DNA of 64,000 nucleotides. Origin: JAJFJD01 sp965228695 (lineage in GTDB: Bacteria; Pseudomonadota; Alphaproteobacteria; UBA8366). Position 1 is the first letter of the stretch, and every line of letters begins with the position of its first letter. This document shows, in pieces, positions 42,337 through 51,014 of this stretch. Under the pieces are notes generated by a model. The model was given only the letters and a program-made list of their open reading frames with translations, had not been told where the DNA came from and did not search any database. The stretch is taken from contig CBDDIB010000002.1 in assembly GCA_965228695.1 (NCBI GenBank), positions 3,224,001-3,288,000 of the forward strand. The letters are read 5' to 3'. Made by a program: the position numbers and the translations under genes.

Positions 42337-43913
42337 GTGAGGAGACCCCGGATCGATTTGATCAAGGTTGGCCGGTCGACCGATTTCCGGTGGCCGACGA
42401 TGCCGACCTTGATCGCGCCGGCAACATTTCCGGCGAATCCGAGATCCTGCATGCTTGCGCCGACGGCGGCGAGCGGAGCGCTTACCGCCAGAAATGCGTC
42501 GCCGGCGCCGACCAGATCCACGACCGAATTCGTGAAGGCAGGAACCGTTTGAACGGCTTCTCCTTTACGCCACGTGGCGCAGCCATCCTTGCCGAGAGTT
42601 AGCGCGAATTTTTCGCAATTCATCATCCTGGGTAGAGATTTGCTGACAATCGTTGCCGGGTCCGAATATTTGTCCCGTACGGCAAGTCTCGCCTCCGGTC
42701 CGTCGATGCAGATCAGGTCGGCTCTTGGATATTTCGTTATCAGGTTGAAGCCGAGATTGGCGCTGTTTGTTTGCGCATTGATCGCGAGGAAATTCGCCGC
42801 GCCCGACAAGGTATCGATCGTGGAGTCGGCAATCAATCCATGCCCAAAGTCATTGACGATAACCAGATCATATTCCGCAACGCGTTCCTTGATCATGCTG
42901 TCATAGCGACGCTGAAGTCGGGGCGACAGTGGCGTATCGTCGAAATGATAGACCTCGAAGAGCTTACGGAGGTAGGAGCGGTCGATGAACCTGACCTTTC
43001 GCGTCGTCGGTACGCCGCGCCGGCGAACCGGCATGAGCTGAACATTCGGACACAGCCGGTCAAATATGGTTTTTTCATCTTGGCCGTCATCGCCAAGGCA
43101 GGTCATCACGTCGACCTGTTTGCAGAGCGCGGCTACATGATTTGCCGTGGCCACCGCGCCGCCGGCGAAACACTCCATATCCTCGAATCGTGTTGCGATC
43201 AGGTTTTCCTTGGGCGATTTGCCCATGGGCGTGACGTATCGGTATTCGTCGATAATGGTATCGCCCACCAACAGGACACGCAGATCCGCGGCTTTATCGA
43301 TCAGTGTTTGAATACGGTCGAGGCTGTCCGTTGCCCGCATCCGATTGAGAAAATCCCGCACCCGCGGTTCGAAAACGTCGAAATGCCGGTTCAGCAGTTC
43401 GGTGGAACTGAACATGATGTCGTCGGTAAAGACAATCTGTCCGCCGTTTGCTTCGACGATTTCGCGTTCAAGCAGGATTTTTCCCGTCACGTCGGCGCCG
43501 GCATCTACATAGTCCGCGCCTTTCGCATAGTAGGCGGGTTTCAGCGCTTCGAGCACCGGCGTCGCGTCGGGTGCATTGTTGATGCCGACCCAATCGACAC
43601 ACGACAAGGCGGAAAGCATTTCGGCTCGCAAATGCTCCGAGAATGCGGGTTTGCCCGGTCCCTTATTGACGAATGCATCGGCGGTGATCGTGACCATCAA
43701 CACATCGCCGATGCTCTTGGCTTGCTGCAGGTGACGCACATGCCCCATATGCAGCAAATCAAAAACGCCATGGCACACGACCACGGTGCGGCCCATTTCA
43801 CGTTCGGTGTACGAAATTTCCGCCAGCTCATTGACCGAGCGGAGTTTCGTCCGGTCTCCCGCGCTCCCCTCTACCGTGGGCGCGACAGCCGGCTTCTGCA
43901 AACGACTCCCCAT
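42333..43913 (-). CDS. HldE-like bifunctional sugar adenylyltransferase/kinase with reversed domain order
   Basis: A 526-residue two-domain protein. The N-terminal domain (about 40-180) is a nucleotidyltransferase with VVVCHGVFDLLHMGHVRHL, containing H48 and the HxGH motif H55-H58, then a KGADYVD loop, as in RfaE2/HldE-C. The C-terminal domain (about 200-526) is a PfkB-family kinase with VLLVGDTIIDEYRYVTPMGKSPKE, GGAVATANHVAALC and the catalytic GAGDAFLA near residue 485. In E. coli HldE the kinase comes first and the nucleotidyltransferase last. It should phosphorylate a heptose-phosphate-like sugar and attach an AMP or CMP. It heads the large glycan operon. A weak ribosome site (GGGGAT) precedes the ATG. 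Confidence 0.88.
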   Translation of the reverse strand: MGSRLQKPAVAPTVEGSAGDRTKLRSVNELAEISYTEREMGRTVVVCHGVFDLLHMGHVRHLQQAKSIGDVLMVTITADAFVNKGPGKPAFSEHLRAEMLSALSCVDWVGINNAPDATPVLEALKPAYYAKGADYVDAGADVTGKILLEREIVEANGGQIVFTDDIMFSSTELLNRHFDVFEPRVRDFLNRMRATDSLDRIQTLIDKAADLRVLLVGDTIIDEYRYVTPMGKSPKENLIATRFEDMECFAGGAVATANHVAALCKQVDVMTCLGDDGQDEKTIFDRLCPNVQLMPVRRRGVPTTRKVRFIDRSYLRKLFEVYHFDDTPLSPRLQRRYDSMIKERVAEYDLVIVNDFGHGLIADSTIDTLSGAANFLAINAQTNSANLGFNLITKYPRADLICIDGPEARLAVRDKYSDPATIVSKSLPRMMNCEKFALTLGKDGCATWRKGEAVQTVPAFTNSVVDLVGAGDAFLAVSAPLAAVGASMQDLGFAGNVAGAIKVGIVGHRKSVDRPTLIKSIRGLLT

Positions 43914-44193
43914 ACGCGACGTGTATCCCCTTCAAACCCGTATCGGTACCTGCCGCAAATAATCGTGGCATCGTCCGAAGTGCAAAGCTTATGTAGCGAA
44001 ATCTCTTTTACAATAGAGTTACGGGCGACCGGATCCCGTAATCGACCGAAGGATACAACAACATCTGTTAAGTCCTCGCAATGAAGGCAATAATTAAATC
44101 TGGCCGCCGAACAGCGCATTGTCGGTTGCCGATGCCGGCGCGCCCGGTTTTCCCACCTATTTATTGCGAATCCGATGCAATGATTCGGTTCGA

Positions 44194-45303
44194 TCACCCG
44201 CCATCCTTTGAAAGGCGGTCGGCGGACCCATAGCCCAAGCTCCGCCGGTCGAAGGAGACCGCCTTGATGAGGGCGTAGATCCGTCTGCCGACTTCGATGT
44301 CCAGCGCCTGAAGCGCGTGCCGCGAAATGCGGGCCCAGATGGGGCAGCCGATGTCGACCAGCACGTCGACCAGCGGGCCTTCATCGTCGCCGATTTCCGT
44401 GACGGTGCCGCGCAGGATGTTGAGCATGCTGATCCCGTCCGGGGGCGTCAGGGCCAACGCGACATCGCGCGCCCGGATGCGAACCCGCAGGGCGTGATCG
44501 GTCGGCAGGTCCGTTGCCGGCACCAGCAATGTGCCGCCGGGGAAGTCGAGTTCGGTCAATTGGGTTTCCGGCCGGGTTCGGGCGACGGTGACGGGGATGA
44601 CCGCACCGGCCTCGTACCGGCCGGTCAGGGGGCGCAGGTCGAGGCGGCTCATCAGGTCCTCGAGCGGTCCGACCGCGGCCACCGCGCCGTCGGACAACAG
44701 GACCAGCGTGTCGGCGAGACGGACGATCTCGTCCGAGGAATGGCTGACATAGACGATGGGCAGCCGCACCTCCTCGCGCAGCCGCTCGATATAGGTCAGG
44801 ATTTCCGATTTTCTTCCGGCGTCGAGCGAGGCGAGCGGTTCGTCCATCAGTAGCAGCTTCGGTTGCGCCAGCAATGCGCGGCCGATCGCGACCCGCTGCT
44901 TCTCGCCACCGGACAGGGTGCCGGGCCGCCGGTCGAGCAGCGGCGACAAGTCGAGCAAGCGCATGATCGCATCGAACTCGGCATCGGATAACGCACCGCG
45001 ACGCCCGTAGACGAGGTTGCGCTGCACGGTCATGTGCGGGAACAGCCGGCCGTCCTGAAACACGTAGCCGAGCCGCCGCTGCTCGGGTGGTTTGTCGATG
45101 CCGGCGTCGGAATCGAACAGGACGGTTCCGTCGATCGCAATGCGCCCTGAACTCGAGCGCTCTAATCCGGCCAACAGGTTGATCAGCGTGGTCTTGCCGG
45201 CCCCCGACCGGCCGAAGATCGCGATCACCCCCTCGGAGTCGGCTTTGAACGCGGCATTCAGGCGGAACGTTTCGCGGTGGAATTGGACGTCGACCTCGAT
45301 CAT
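44194..45303 (-). CDS. modC: molybdate ABC transporter, ATP-binding protein
   Basis: A 369-residue ABC ATPase. Walker A is GRSGAGKTT (31-39), the signature LSGGEKQRVAIGRALL and Walker B LLLMDEPLASLD. The C-terminal part (about 230-369) contains a MOP/TOBE-like molybdate-binding region (VRIRARDVALALT, then ISMLNILRGTVTEI), the diagnostic feature of ModC. ModC powers molybdate uptake for molybdenum-cofactor enzymes. I start at the ATG at 45303, overlapping the modB stop by 4 nt, instead of the longer frame. modB precedes it, but no modA gene is seen. Confidence 0.92.
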   Translation of the reverse strand: MIEVDVQFHRETFRLNAAFKADSEGVIAIFGRSGAGKTTLINLLAGLERSSSGRIAIDGTVLFDSDAGIDKPPEQRRLGYVFQDGRLFPHMTVQRNLVYGRRGALSDAEFDAIMRLLDLSPLLDRRPGTLSGGEKQRVAIGRALLAQPKLLLMDEPLASLDAGRKSEILTYIERLREEVRLPIVYVSHSSDEIVRLADTLVLLSDGAVAAVGPLEDLMSRLDLRPLTGRYEAGAVIPVTVARTRPETQLTELDFPGGTLLVPATDLPTDHALRVRIRARDVALALTPPDGISMLNILRGTVTEIGDDEGPLVDVLVDIGCPIWARISRHALQALDIEVGRRIYALIKAVSFDRRSLGYGSADRLSKDGG

Positions 45304-46010
45304 GGCCGCGCGTCCTCCGGGCTGCCGACCCGGTCCTTGACGCGGCGGGCCATCCATTCGGAGGCGATCAAGGCGACGACCGCGATGGCGATGGTCAGGA
45401 TGGCGAGCCGGGCGGCGGCCGCTTCGCCGTCCGGTGTCTGCGTTAGCGTGTAAAGCGCCAGCGGCAGCGTCCGCGTTTCGCCCGGAATGTTGGAAACGAA
45501 GGTGATCGTCGCGCCGAATTCGCCGAGCGCGCGGGCGAAGGCCAGAACCATGCCGGCCAGAATGCCGGGCGTCATCAAGGGCAGAGTTACCGTCAGGAAG
45601 ACCCGGCTGCGTCCGGCGCCGAGCGTCCGAGCGGCGGATTCCAAGCCCCGGTCGACCGCTTCAAGCGACAATCGCATGGCGCGGACCATCAGCGGAAACG
45701 CCATGACCGCCGCCGCCAATGCCGCGCCTTTCCAAGTAAAGGCGACCGAGACCCCGAACGTGTCGTAGAGCCATCCGCCGACGACGCCTCGGCGGCCCAT
45801 GACGACCAAGAGTAAATAACCAACCACGACCGGCGGCAGTACGAGCGGCAGATGAATGGCCGCATCGACAATGGCCTTGCCGGGAAAATGCGTCCGGGCG
45901 AGCAGCCAAGCCGCGGCCAAGCCGAGCGGCAGGGAGGCGATCGTGGCAACCGCCGCCACGCGAAGGCTCAGCAGCAGCGCTTCGATCTCTAGGGGGGAAA
46001 GGAGCGGCAT
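45300..46010 (-). CDS. modB: molybdate ABC transporter, permease
   Basis: A 236-residue integral membrane protein with five to six helices. ARALGEFGATITFVSNIPGETRT (about 165-187) is the classical ModB/CysTW permease EAA-type signature, and PLVLPPVVVGYLLL lies earlier. It forms the channel of the molybdate importer with ModC. I start at MPLLSPLEIEALLL (46010), because the longer frame is not ModB-like. It sits 14 bp after hisI and 4 nt overlapped with modC, in the order metC-hisI-modB-modC. Confidence 0.92.
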   Translation of the reverse strand: MPLLSPLEIEALLLSLRVAAVATIASLPLGLAAAWLLARTHFPGKAIVDAAIHLPLVLPPVVVGYLLLVVMGRRGVVGGWLYDTFGVSVAFTWKGAALAAAVMAFPLMVRAMRLSLEAVDRGLESAARTLGAGRSRVFLTVTLPLMTPGILAGMVLAFARALGEFGATITFVSNIPGETRTLPLALYTLTQTPDGEAAAARLAILTIAIAVVALIASEWMARRVKDRVGSPEDARP

Positions 46011-46024
46011 CGCCGGGCTGCGGC

Positions 46025-46408
46025 CTAACCGCCGTAAAGGTCTTTCGGGTCGACGTCGGGCTCGGCGATGGTTTCGAGTGCGCCGTCGCGCGCGGCGCGG
46101 AAGAAACAGTTCCGGCGGCCGGTGTGGCAGGCGACGCCGGTCTGGTCGACCAACAACAGGATGCTGTCGCCGTCGCAGTCCAGCCGCAACTCCTTGAGGG
46201 CCTGTGTCTGGCCCGAGGATTCGCCCTTGCGCCAAAGCTGCTGTCGCGACCGCGACCAGTAGCAGACCCGATTGGTGCTCAAGGTTTCGGTCAGCGCGTC
46301 CGCGTTCATCCAGGCGACCATGAGCACCTCGCCGGTGTCATGCTGCTGGGCGATCGCCAGCACGAGCCCGTCCTTGTCGAACTTAATCTCGTCGAGTATC
46401 GCCTGCAT
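46025..46408 (-). CDS. hisI: phosphoribosyl-AMP cyclohydrolase
   Basis: A 127-residue HisI. It opens the purine ring of phosphoribosyl-AMP in the third step of histidine synthesis in the cytoplasm. Visible landmarks are VLMVAWMNADALTETL, WSRSRQQLWRKGESSGQ, LDCDGDSILLLVDQTGVACHTGRRNCFF (in parts), containing the zinc and magnesium-binding Cys and Asp residues. The fused HisE pyrophosphohydrolase domain of E. coli HisIE is absent, as usual in Alphaproteobacteria. It is separated from other his genes and lies in a run with metC and modBC at 14-15 bp spacing. Confidence 0.96.
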   Translation of the reverse strand: MQAILDEIKFDKDGLVLAIAQQHDTGEVLMVAWMNADALTETLSTNRVCYWSRSRQQLWRKGESSGQTQALKELRLDCDGDSILLLVDQTGVACHTGRRNCFFRAARDGALETIAEPDVDPKDLYGG

Positions 46409-46423
46409 CGTCGCTCCATGGCG

Positions 46424-47584
46424 TCAGGCCGCGTTCAAGCGGTCGAAGCCAGCCTCCAAATCAGCAATCAGGTCTTCCGGATCTTCCAATCCTACGTGAA
46501 TTCGCAGGAGTTGTCCGTCCGTTTCCCAGGTGGTCACGGTACGGTTGTCCGCCGGCCAGGCCGGGATCAAGAGGCTCTCGTAACCGCCCCAACTCGATCC
46601 CATGCCGTACAGTTTCCAGCTATCCATCATGGCGGAAACTTTTTTGCGGTCCTCCGTATTGATGACGAACCCGAACAGTCCGCTGGCGCCGGTAAAGTCC
46701 CGCTTCCACAGTTCGTGGCCGGGATCGTCCGGCAGGGCTGGGTGGAGCACCCGCGTGACCTCCGGCCGGTCCTGCAGCCACTTGGCGACTGTCACCGCGC
46801 TTTCATAGTGTCGCGGCATCCGCACGCCGATCGACCGCAGGCCGCGCAGGGCGAGGGTGACATCGTCGGGCGAGGCGAAATTGCCGAACAGGCCGGCGAC
46901 GGTCTTGAGCCGGTCGTAGGTCTTCTCGTTGCAAATCATCGCACCCATCATCAGGTCCGAATGGCCGCCGACATATTTCGTGATCGCATGCACCGAGATA
47001 TCCGCACCGAGCGACAGCGGCTTGAGGAAGTAGCCGCCGCTCCACGTGTTGTCGATCATCACGACCGCGCCGACCTCGTGCGCCGCCTTGGAGATGGCCG
47101 GGATGTCCTGCACCTCGAAGGTGTGGCTGCCCGGCGACTCCGTCCAAACCACCGTCGTGTTGTCGCGCAGCAAGTCCTTGATGCCGGCCCCGATCGACGG
47201 GTCGTAGTATTCCGTCTCGACGCCCAGGTTGGCGAGGACCTGGTTGCAGAAATTCCGCGTCGGCGCATAGGTCGAATCCGTCACCAGCACATGATCGCCG
47301 CTCTTCACGAAGGCCATCAGCGCTATCGTGATGGCTTGTAGGCCGGAGGGCGCCAGCACCGTATTATGGCCGCCTTCCAGCGCGGTCAGGGCCTCTTCCA
47401 GTGCGAAACTCGTCGGGGTTCCGCGCAGCGCGTAGCGGATCTTCACCGAAGGATCGGCCCGGTTCGCAAACTGTTCCATCGTCGGGAACAGGATGGTGGA
47501 GGCGCGATAGACGGGAACGTTCACCGCCCCGTTATGCTCAGACGGGTGGCGGCCGGCATGGGCCAGTTTGGTGTGTTCTTTCAT
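46424..47584 (-). CDS. metC: cystathionine beta-lyase-type PLP enzyme
   Basis: A 386-residue Cys/Met-metabolism PLP enzyme. The cofactor lysine is K203 (HAITKYVGGHSDLMMGA), with DNTWSGGYFLKPL before it. S-G-L-Q-A (80-84) is the phosphate loop, and the YALRGTPT segment (about 51-58) contributes from the neighbouring subunit. In the family, 'YaRhgnPT' is typical of MetC as of CGS/CGL; the ALEEALTALEGG and IPAWP details lean to cystathionine beta-lyase (homocysteine formation). I start at 47584 (MKEHTKLAHAGRH), as the longer frame upstream looks unrelated. It is divergent from the FAD oxidoreductase and leads the run with hisI and modBC. Confidence 0.9.
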   Translation of the reverse strand: MKEHTKLAHAGRHPSEHNGAVNVPVYRASTILFPTMEQFANRADPSVKIRYALRGTPTSFALEEALTALEGGHNTVLAPSGLQAITIALMAFVKSGDHVLVTDSTYAPTRNFCNQVLANLGVETEYYDPSIGAGIKDLLRDNTTVVWTESPGSHTFEVQDIPAISKAAHEVGAVVMIDNTWSGGYFLKPLSLGADISVHAITKYVGGHSDLMMGAMICNEKTYDRLKTVAGLFGNFASPDDVTLALRGLRSIGVRMPRHYESAVTVAKWLQDRPEVTRVLHPALPDDPGHELWKRDFTGASGLFGFVINTEDRKKVSAMMDSWKLYGMGSSWGGYESLLIPAWPADNRTVTTWETDGQLLRIHVGLEDPEDLIADLEAGFDRLNAA

Positions 47585-47694
47585 AATCCCAGCTTTTCGG
47601 TTTATATCACGCCGGTGTCGGCGGTTACGGTGCAGGAATGCATATTCAAGCACCCTTCGACACGGCGGGCCAGCGGGATTTTCCAAGGACAGGC

Positions 47695-48813
47695 ATGAAT
47701 ACAGCACCAGTAGAAGACGTGGAATGCGTGGTGATCGGCGCCGGCGTGGTCGGTTTGGCGGCGGCACGGGCATTGGCGATGGCCGGACGCGAAGTCATCG
47801 TGTTGGAAGCGGAAGACATGATCGGGTCGATCACCAGCGCCCGCAACAGCGAGGTGATCCACGCCGGCATCTATTATCCCGCCGGCAGCCTGAAAGCGCG
47901 GGTTTGCGTCGAAGGGCGCAAATGGCTCTACGGCTATTGCGCCGAGCGCGGCATCCCCCATAAGCAATGCGGCAAGCTGATCGTCGCGACCGAGGAGAGA
48001 CAGATCGAAACGCTCGAAGGCATCCGCGCGCATGCCGCAGCCAACGGTGTGGATAACCTGGACTTCCTGCGCGCCAACGAGGCGATCGCCATGGAGCCCG
48101 AGCTGCATTGCGTGGCGGCGCTGCTGTCGCCATCGACCGGCATCATCGATAGTCATAGCCTGATGCTGGCCTATCAAGGCGACGCGGAAGACCACGGTGC
48201 GATGATCGCTTTCCTGAGCCCGGTCGAAAGCGCGTCGATCGGCGACGACGGGATCGTGCTGGACGTCGGCGGGGCGGAGCCGATGCGTCTGCGCTGCCGC
48301 GAGGTGGTCAACAGCGCGGGCCTCCATGCGCCGTGGTTGGCGAAAAAGATGGCGGGATTTCCGGCGGACAAGGTCCCGCAACCCCATTTCGCCAAGGGCA
48401 ACTACTATTCCCTGCAAGGAAAGTCGCCGTTCAGCCGGCTGGTCTACCCGGTTCCGAGGGACGGCGGCTTGGGCGTTCACATCACGGTCGACCTCGGCGG
48501 GCAGGCGCGTTTCGGTCCGGACGTCGAATGGATCGAGGAGATCGACTACGACGTGGACCCGTCGCGCTGCGACGGCTTCTACGAAGCCGTGCGGCATTAT
48601 TGGCCGGGACTGCCGGACGATTCCCTCACGCCCGATTATTCCGGCATACGGCCGAAGATCCACGGCCCCGGCGAGCCGCAGCCGGACTTCATGGTGCAAG
48701 GCCCCAAGGATCACGGTGTGCCTGGCCTGGTAAACCTGTTCGGTATCGAATCGCCGGGGCTGACCAGTTCCAAACCGATCGCCGACCGCGTGGTAGAGTT
48801 GCTGAACGGTTAA
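47695..48813 (+). CDS. FAD-dependent oxidoreductase (DAO family, L-2-hydroxyglutarate-oxidase-like)
   Basis: A 372-residue DAO-fold flavoprotein. The FAD motif is VVIGAGVVGLAAARALA (about 12-28), with E in VIVLEAE at the end of strand 2 binding the ribose. SARNSEVIHAGIYYP (about 48-62) and the C-terminal GIESPGLTSSKPIADRV match the L-2-hydroxyglutarate oxidase/LhgO group closely. Those enzymes oxidise 2-hydroxy acids to 2-oxo acids. I choose the ATG at 47695, behind AAGGACAGG; the earlier in-frame ATG at 47638 adds a region without family sequence. It is first of five plus-strand catabolic genes. Confidence 0.87.
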   Translation: MNTAPVEDVECVVIGAGVVGLAAARALAMAGREVIVLEAEDMIGSITSARNSEVIHAGIYYPAGSLKARVCVEGRKWLYGYCAERGIPHKQCGKLIVATEERQIETLEGIRAHAAANGVDNLDFLRANEAIAMEPELHCVAALLSPSTGIIDSHSLMLAYQGDAEDHGAMIAFLSPVESASIGDDGIVLDVGGAEPMRLRCREVVNSAGLHAPWLAKKMAGFPADKVPQPHFAKGNYYSLQGKSPFSRLVYPVPRDGGLGVHITVDLGGQARFGPDVEWIEEIDYDVDPSRCDGFYEAVRHYWPGLPDDSLTPDYSGIRPKIHGPGEPQPDFMVQGPKDHGVPGLVNLFGIESPGLTSSKPIADRVVELLNG

Positions 48814-48831
48814 CAGATAGGGAGCGGCGTC

Positions 48832-49770
48832 ATGGCGGGCGGATCCAACAAGGTCATCATCAGTTGCGCGGTCACCGGGGCGATCCATACGCCCAGCATG
48901 TCCGACGCCTTGCCGATCACGCCGGACGAAATCGCCCGCCAGAGCATTGATGCGGCGGAGGCGGGGGCCGCGATCATTCATCTGCACGCGCGCGACCCCG
49001 AGACCGGGGAGCCGACGCCGAACCCCGATGTCTTCATGGACTTCCTGCCGCGGATCAAGCAGTCGAGCGGTGCGGTCGTGAACGTGACCACCGGCGGCGG
49101 CCTCAACATGTCGCTGGAAGAGCGGCTCGCCGCGCCGATGAAGGCGAAGCCCGAGATGTGCTCGCTCAACATGGGGTCGATGAATTTCGGCATCTATCCG
49201 GCGGCGGACAAGATTTCGGACTGGAAACACGCCTGGGAAGAACCCTATCTGCGCGGCACCGACGATTTCATCTTTCGCAATACTTTCCGAGATATCGAGC
49301 GAATCCTTCGCGAATTGGGCGAGACCCACGGCACCCGGTTCGAGTTCGAATGCTACGATATCGGCCATCTCTACAATCTGGCGCATTTCGTCGACCGGGG
49401 GTTGGTGAAGCCGCCGTTCTTCGTGCAGTCGATCTTCGGCATCCTCGGCGGCATCGGCGCCGAATTGGACAACCTGTTGTTCGCCCGGCGCACCGCCGAC
49501 CGGTTGTTCGGCGACGACTATGTCTGGTCGGTTTTGGCGGCGGGACGGCACCAGATGGCTTTCTGCACCAATGCGGCGATGCTGGGCGGCAGCGTCCGCG
49601 TTGGATTGGAGGACAGCCTCTATATCGCCAAGGGCCAGATGGCGGAAAACAACGCGCAGCAGGTGGCGAAGATTCGACGCATCGTCGAGGAACTGTCGCT
49701 CGACGTCGCCACCCCGGACGAAGCCCGCGGCATGCTGGCGCTCAAGGGCGGGGACAACGTGGGCTTCTAG
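48832..49770 (+). CDS. beta-keto acid cleavage enzyme (BKACE, DUF849)
   Basis: A 312-residue TIM-barrel protein. The zinc ligands H50 and H52 stand in AAIIHLHARDPETGEPTP. VNVTTGGGLNMSLEERL and CSLNMGSMNFG are BKACE blocks, and a late ASVLAAGRHQ-type strand (WSVLAAGRHQMAFC) closes the barrel. BKACE enzymes react a beta-keto acid with acetyl-CoA to give acetoacetate and a new CoA ester, as Kce does in lysine fermentation. The exact keto acid is not predictable. The start is supported by AGGGAG ahead of the ATG, and the gene follows the FAD oxidoreductase by 18 bp. Confidence 0.92.
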   Translation: MAGGSNKVIISCAVTGAIHTPSMSDALPITPDEIARQSIDAAEAGAAIIHLHARDPETGEPTPNPDVFMDFLPRIKQSSGAVVNVTTGGGLNMSLEERLAAPMKAKPEMCSLNMGSMNFGIYPAADKISDWKHAWEEPYLRGTDDFIFRNTFRDIERILRELGETHGTRFEFECYDIGHLYNLAHFVDRGLVKPPFFVQSIFGILGGIGAELDNLLFARRTADRLFGDDYVWSVLAAGRHQMAFCTNAAMLGGSVRVGLEDSLYIAKGQMAENNAQQVAKIRRIVEELSLDVATPDEARGMLALKGGDNVGF

Positions 49771-49875
49771 CCGTTCAGAAATAAAGACCGCCTATGCGCA
49801 GGATTTTGCCGATCGTCCGGCCGACGCGCCGTATAGTGGCGGCTTTCTTGTTCCTAGAGAGGGCGGATACCCGAT

Positions 49876-50901
49876 ATGCACGACTTCTACTCCGACACCA
49901 AGACCAAGCCGACCATGGCGATGCGGGAATCCGTCCTACAGGCGGATGTCGGGGACGAGCAGAAGGACGAGGACCCGACGACTCTGGAACTGTGCGACCG
50001 TGTCGCGGCGCTGCTGGGCAAGGAAGCGGCGATATTTCTGCCGTCCGGCACCATGTGCAACGAGATAGCTCTCCGCGTCCACACGCGGCCCGGCGACGAG
50101 GTCATCTGCGAGCGGTCCTGCCACATCATCGGGTTCGAGACCGGCGGTCCGGCGGCGATCAGCGGCGTCATGATGCATCCCATCGACGGGGTCAACGGGA
50201 TATTCGAATCCGACCAGGTTGTGCAGGCGATCCGTCCGAGTTCGCGCTACATGCCGGAAACCCGGTTGGTTTGCGTCGAGCAGACCGCGAATATGGGCGG
50301 CGGCGCCGTCTGGCCGCTGGATAAGATCAGAAAGGTGGCCGCGGCCGCGAAGGATGCCGGAATCGCCACGCATATGGACGGCGCGCGTCTCCTGAACGCG
50401 GCCGTGAAATCAGGGATCCCTGCGAAGGAGTGGGCGGAGGGTTTCGATTCCTGCTGGATCGATTTTTCCAAGGGTTTGGGCGCGCCGGTCGGTGCGGTGC
50501 TGGCCGGATCGGCCGACTTCATCGCGCGGGCGTGGCGTATCAAGCAACAGATCGGCGGGTCCATGCGGCAGTCCGGCGTCCTTACGGCGATGTGCCTGTA
50601 CGCGCTCGATCACCATGTGGATCGCCTTGCGGACGATCATCGTTTGGCGACGTCGATTGCCGACCGAATTGCCGTCATGAAGGGTGTTGCGGCGGTGAAG
50701 CCGGTGGAAACGAACATCGTGATCTTCGATCTGTCGCCGGCGGCGCCGGACGCGAATCGTTTGGTCGAGCTTTTGAAAGCGGACGGCGTTCTGACCGGGG
50801 CGTTCGGTGAAAGACGAATCCGTATCGTGACGCATCTGGATGTCGATCCCGCCGCTGCGGATGCGCTATGTGCGAGCCTAGAGAAGCATCTCTCCGATTA
50901 G
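49876..50901 (+). CDS. threonine-aldolase-like PLP lyase
   Basis: A 341-residue fold-type I PLP enzyme of the low-specificity L-threonine aldolase/beta-eliminating lyase family. The Schiff-base lysine is K199 (IDFSKGLGAPVGAVL), preceded by HMDGARLLNA with the pyridine-binding Asp. FLPSGTMCNEIALRVHTRPGDEV (in parts) is the phosphate loop region. The family cleaves 3-hydroxy amino acids to glycine and an aldehyde, or related C-C bonds. It could release an aldehyde feeding the neighbouring oxidoreductases. The N-terminus MHDFYSDTKTKPT is the usual family start. Confidence 0.92.
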   Translation: MHDFYSDTKTKPTMAMRESVLQADVGDEQKDEDPTTLELCDRVAALLGKEAAIFLPSGTMCNEIALRVHTRPGDEVICERSCHIIGFETGGPAAISGVMMHPIDGVNGIFESDQVVQAIRPSSRYMPETRLVCVEQTANMGGGAVWPLDKIRKVAAAAKDAGIATHMDGARLLNAAVKSGIPAKEWAEGFDSCWIDFSKGLGAPVGAVLAGSADFIARAWRIKQQIGGSMRQSGVLTAMCLYALDHHVDRLADDHRLATSIADRIAVMKGVAAVKPVETNIVIFDLSPAAPDANRLVELLKADGVLTGAFGERRIRIVTHLDVDPAAADALCASLEKHLSD

Positions 50902-51014
50902 GACTAGGCCGCCGTCGGCTGACATCCGCCGGGCTCATGGGATATCCTTGGATTTCAATGACGCCTCGGCAGGGCCGTCTTGCGGCTGCCGGATTAGGGT
51001 AGGAGGAGCATCCC

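Noticed and set aside
43871..44197. Minus frame of 108 codons upstream of the HldE-like gene
   Set aside because: It overlaps the HldE-like start in another frame and resembles no family.
47602..49551. A 649-codon open frame on the minus strand
   Set aside because: It lies opposite the FAD oxidoreductase and BKACE genes, which have clear family motifs. Its translation is low in hydrophobic pattern and matches nothing; high G+C keeps the antisense frame open.
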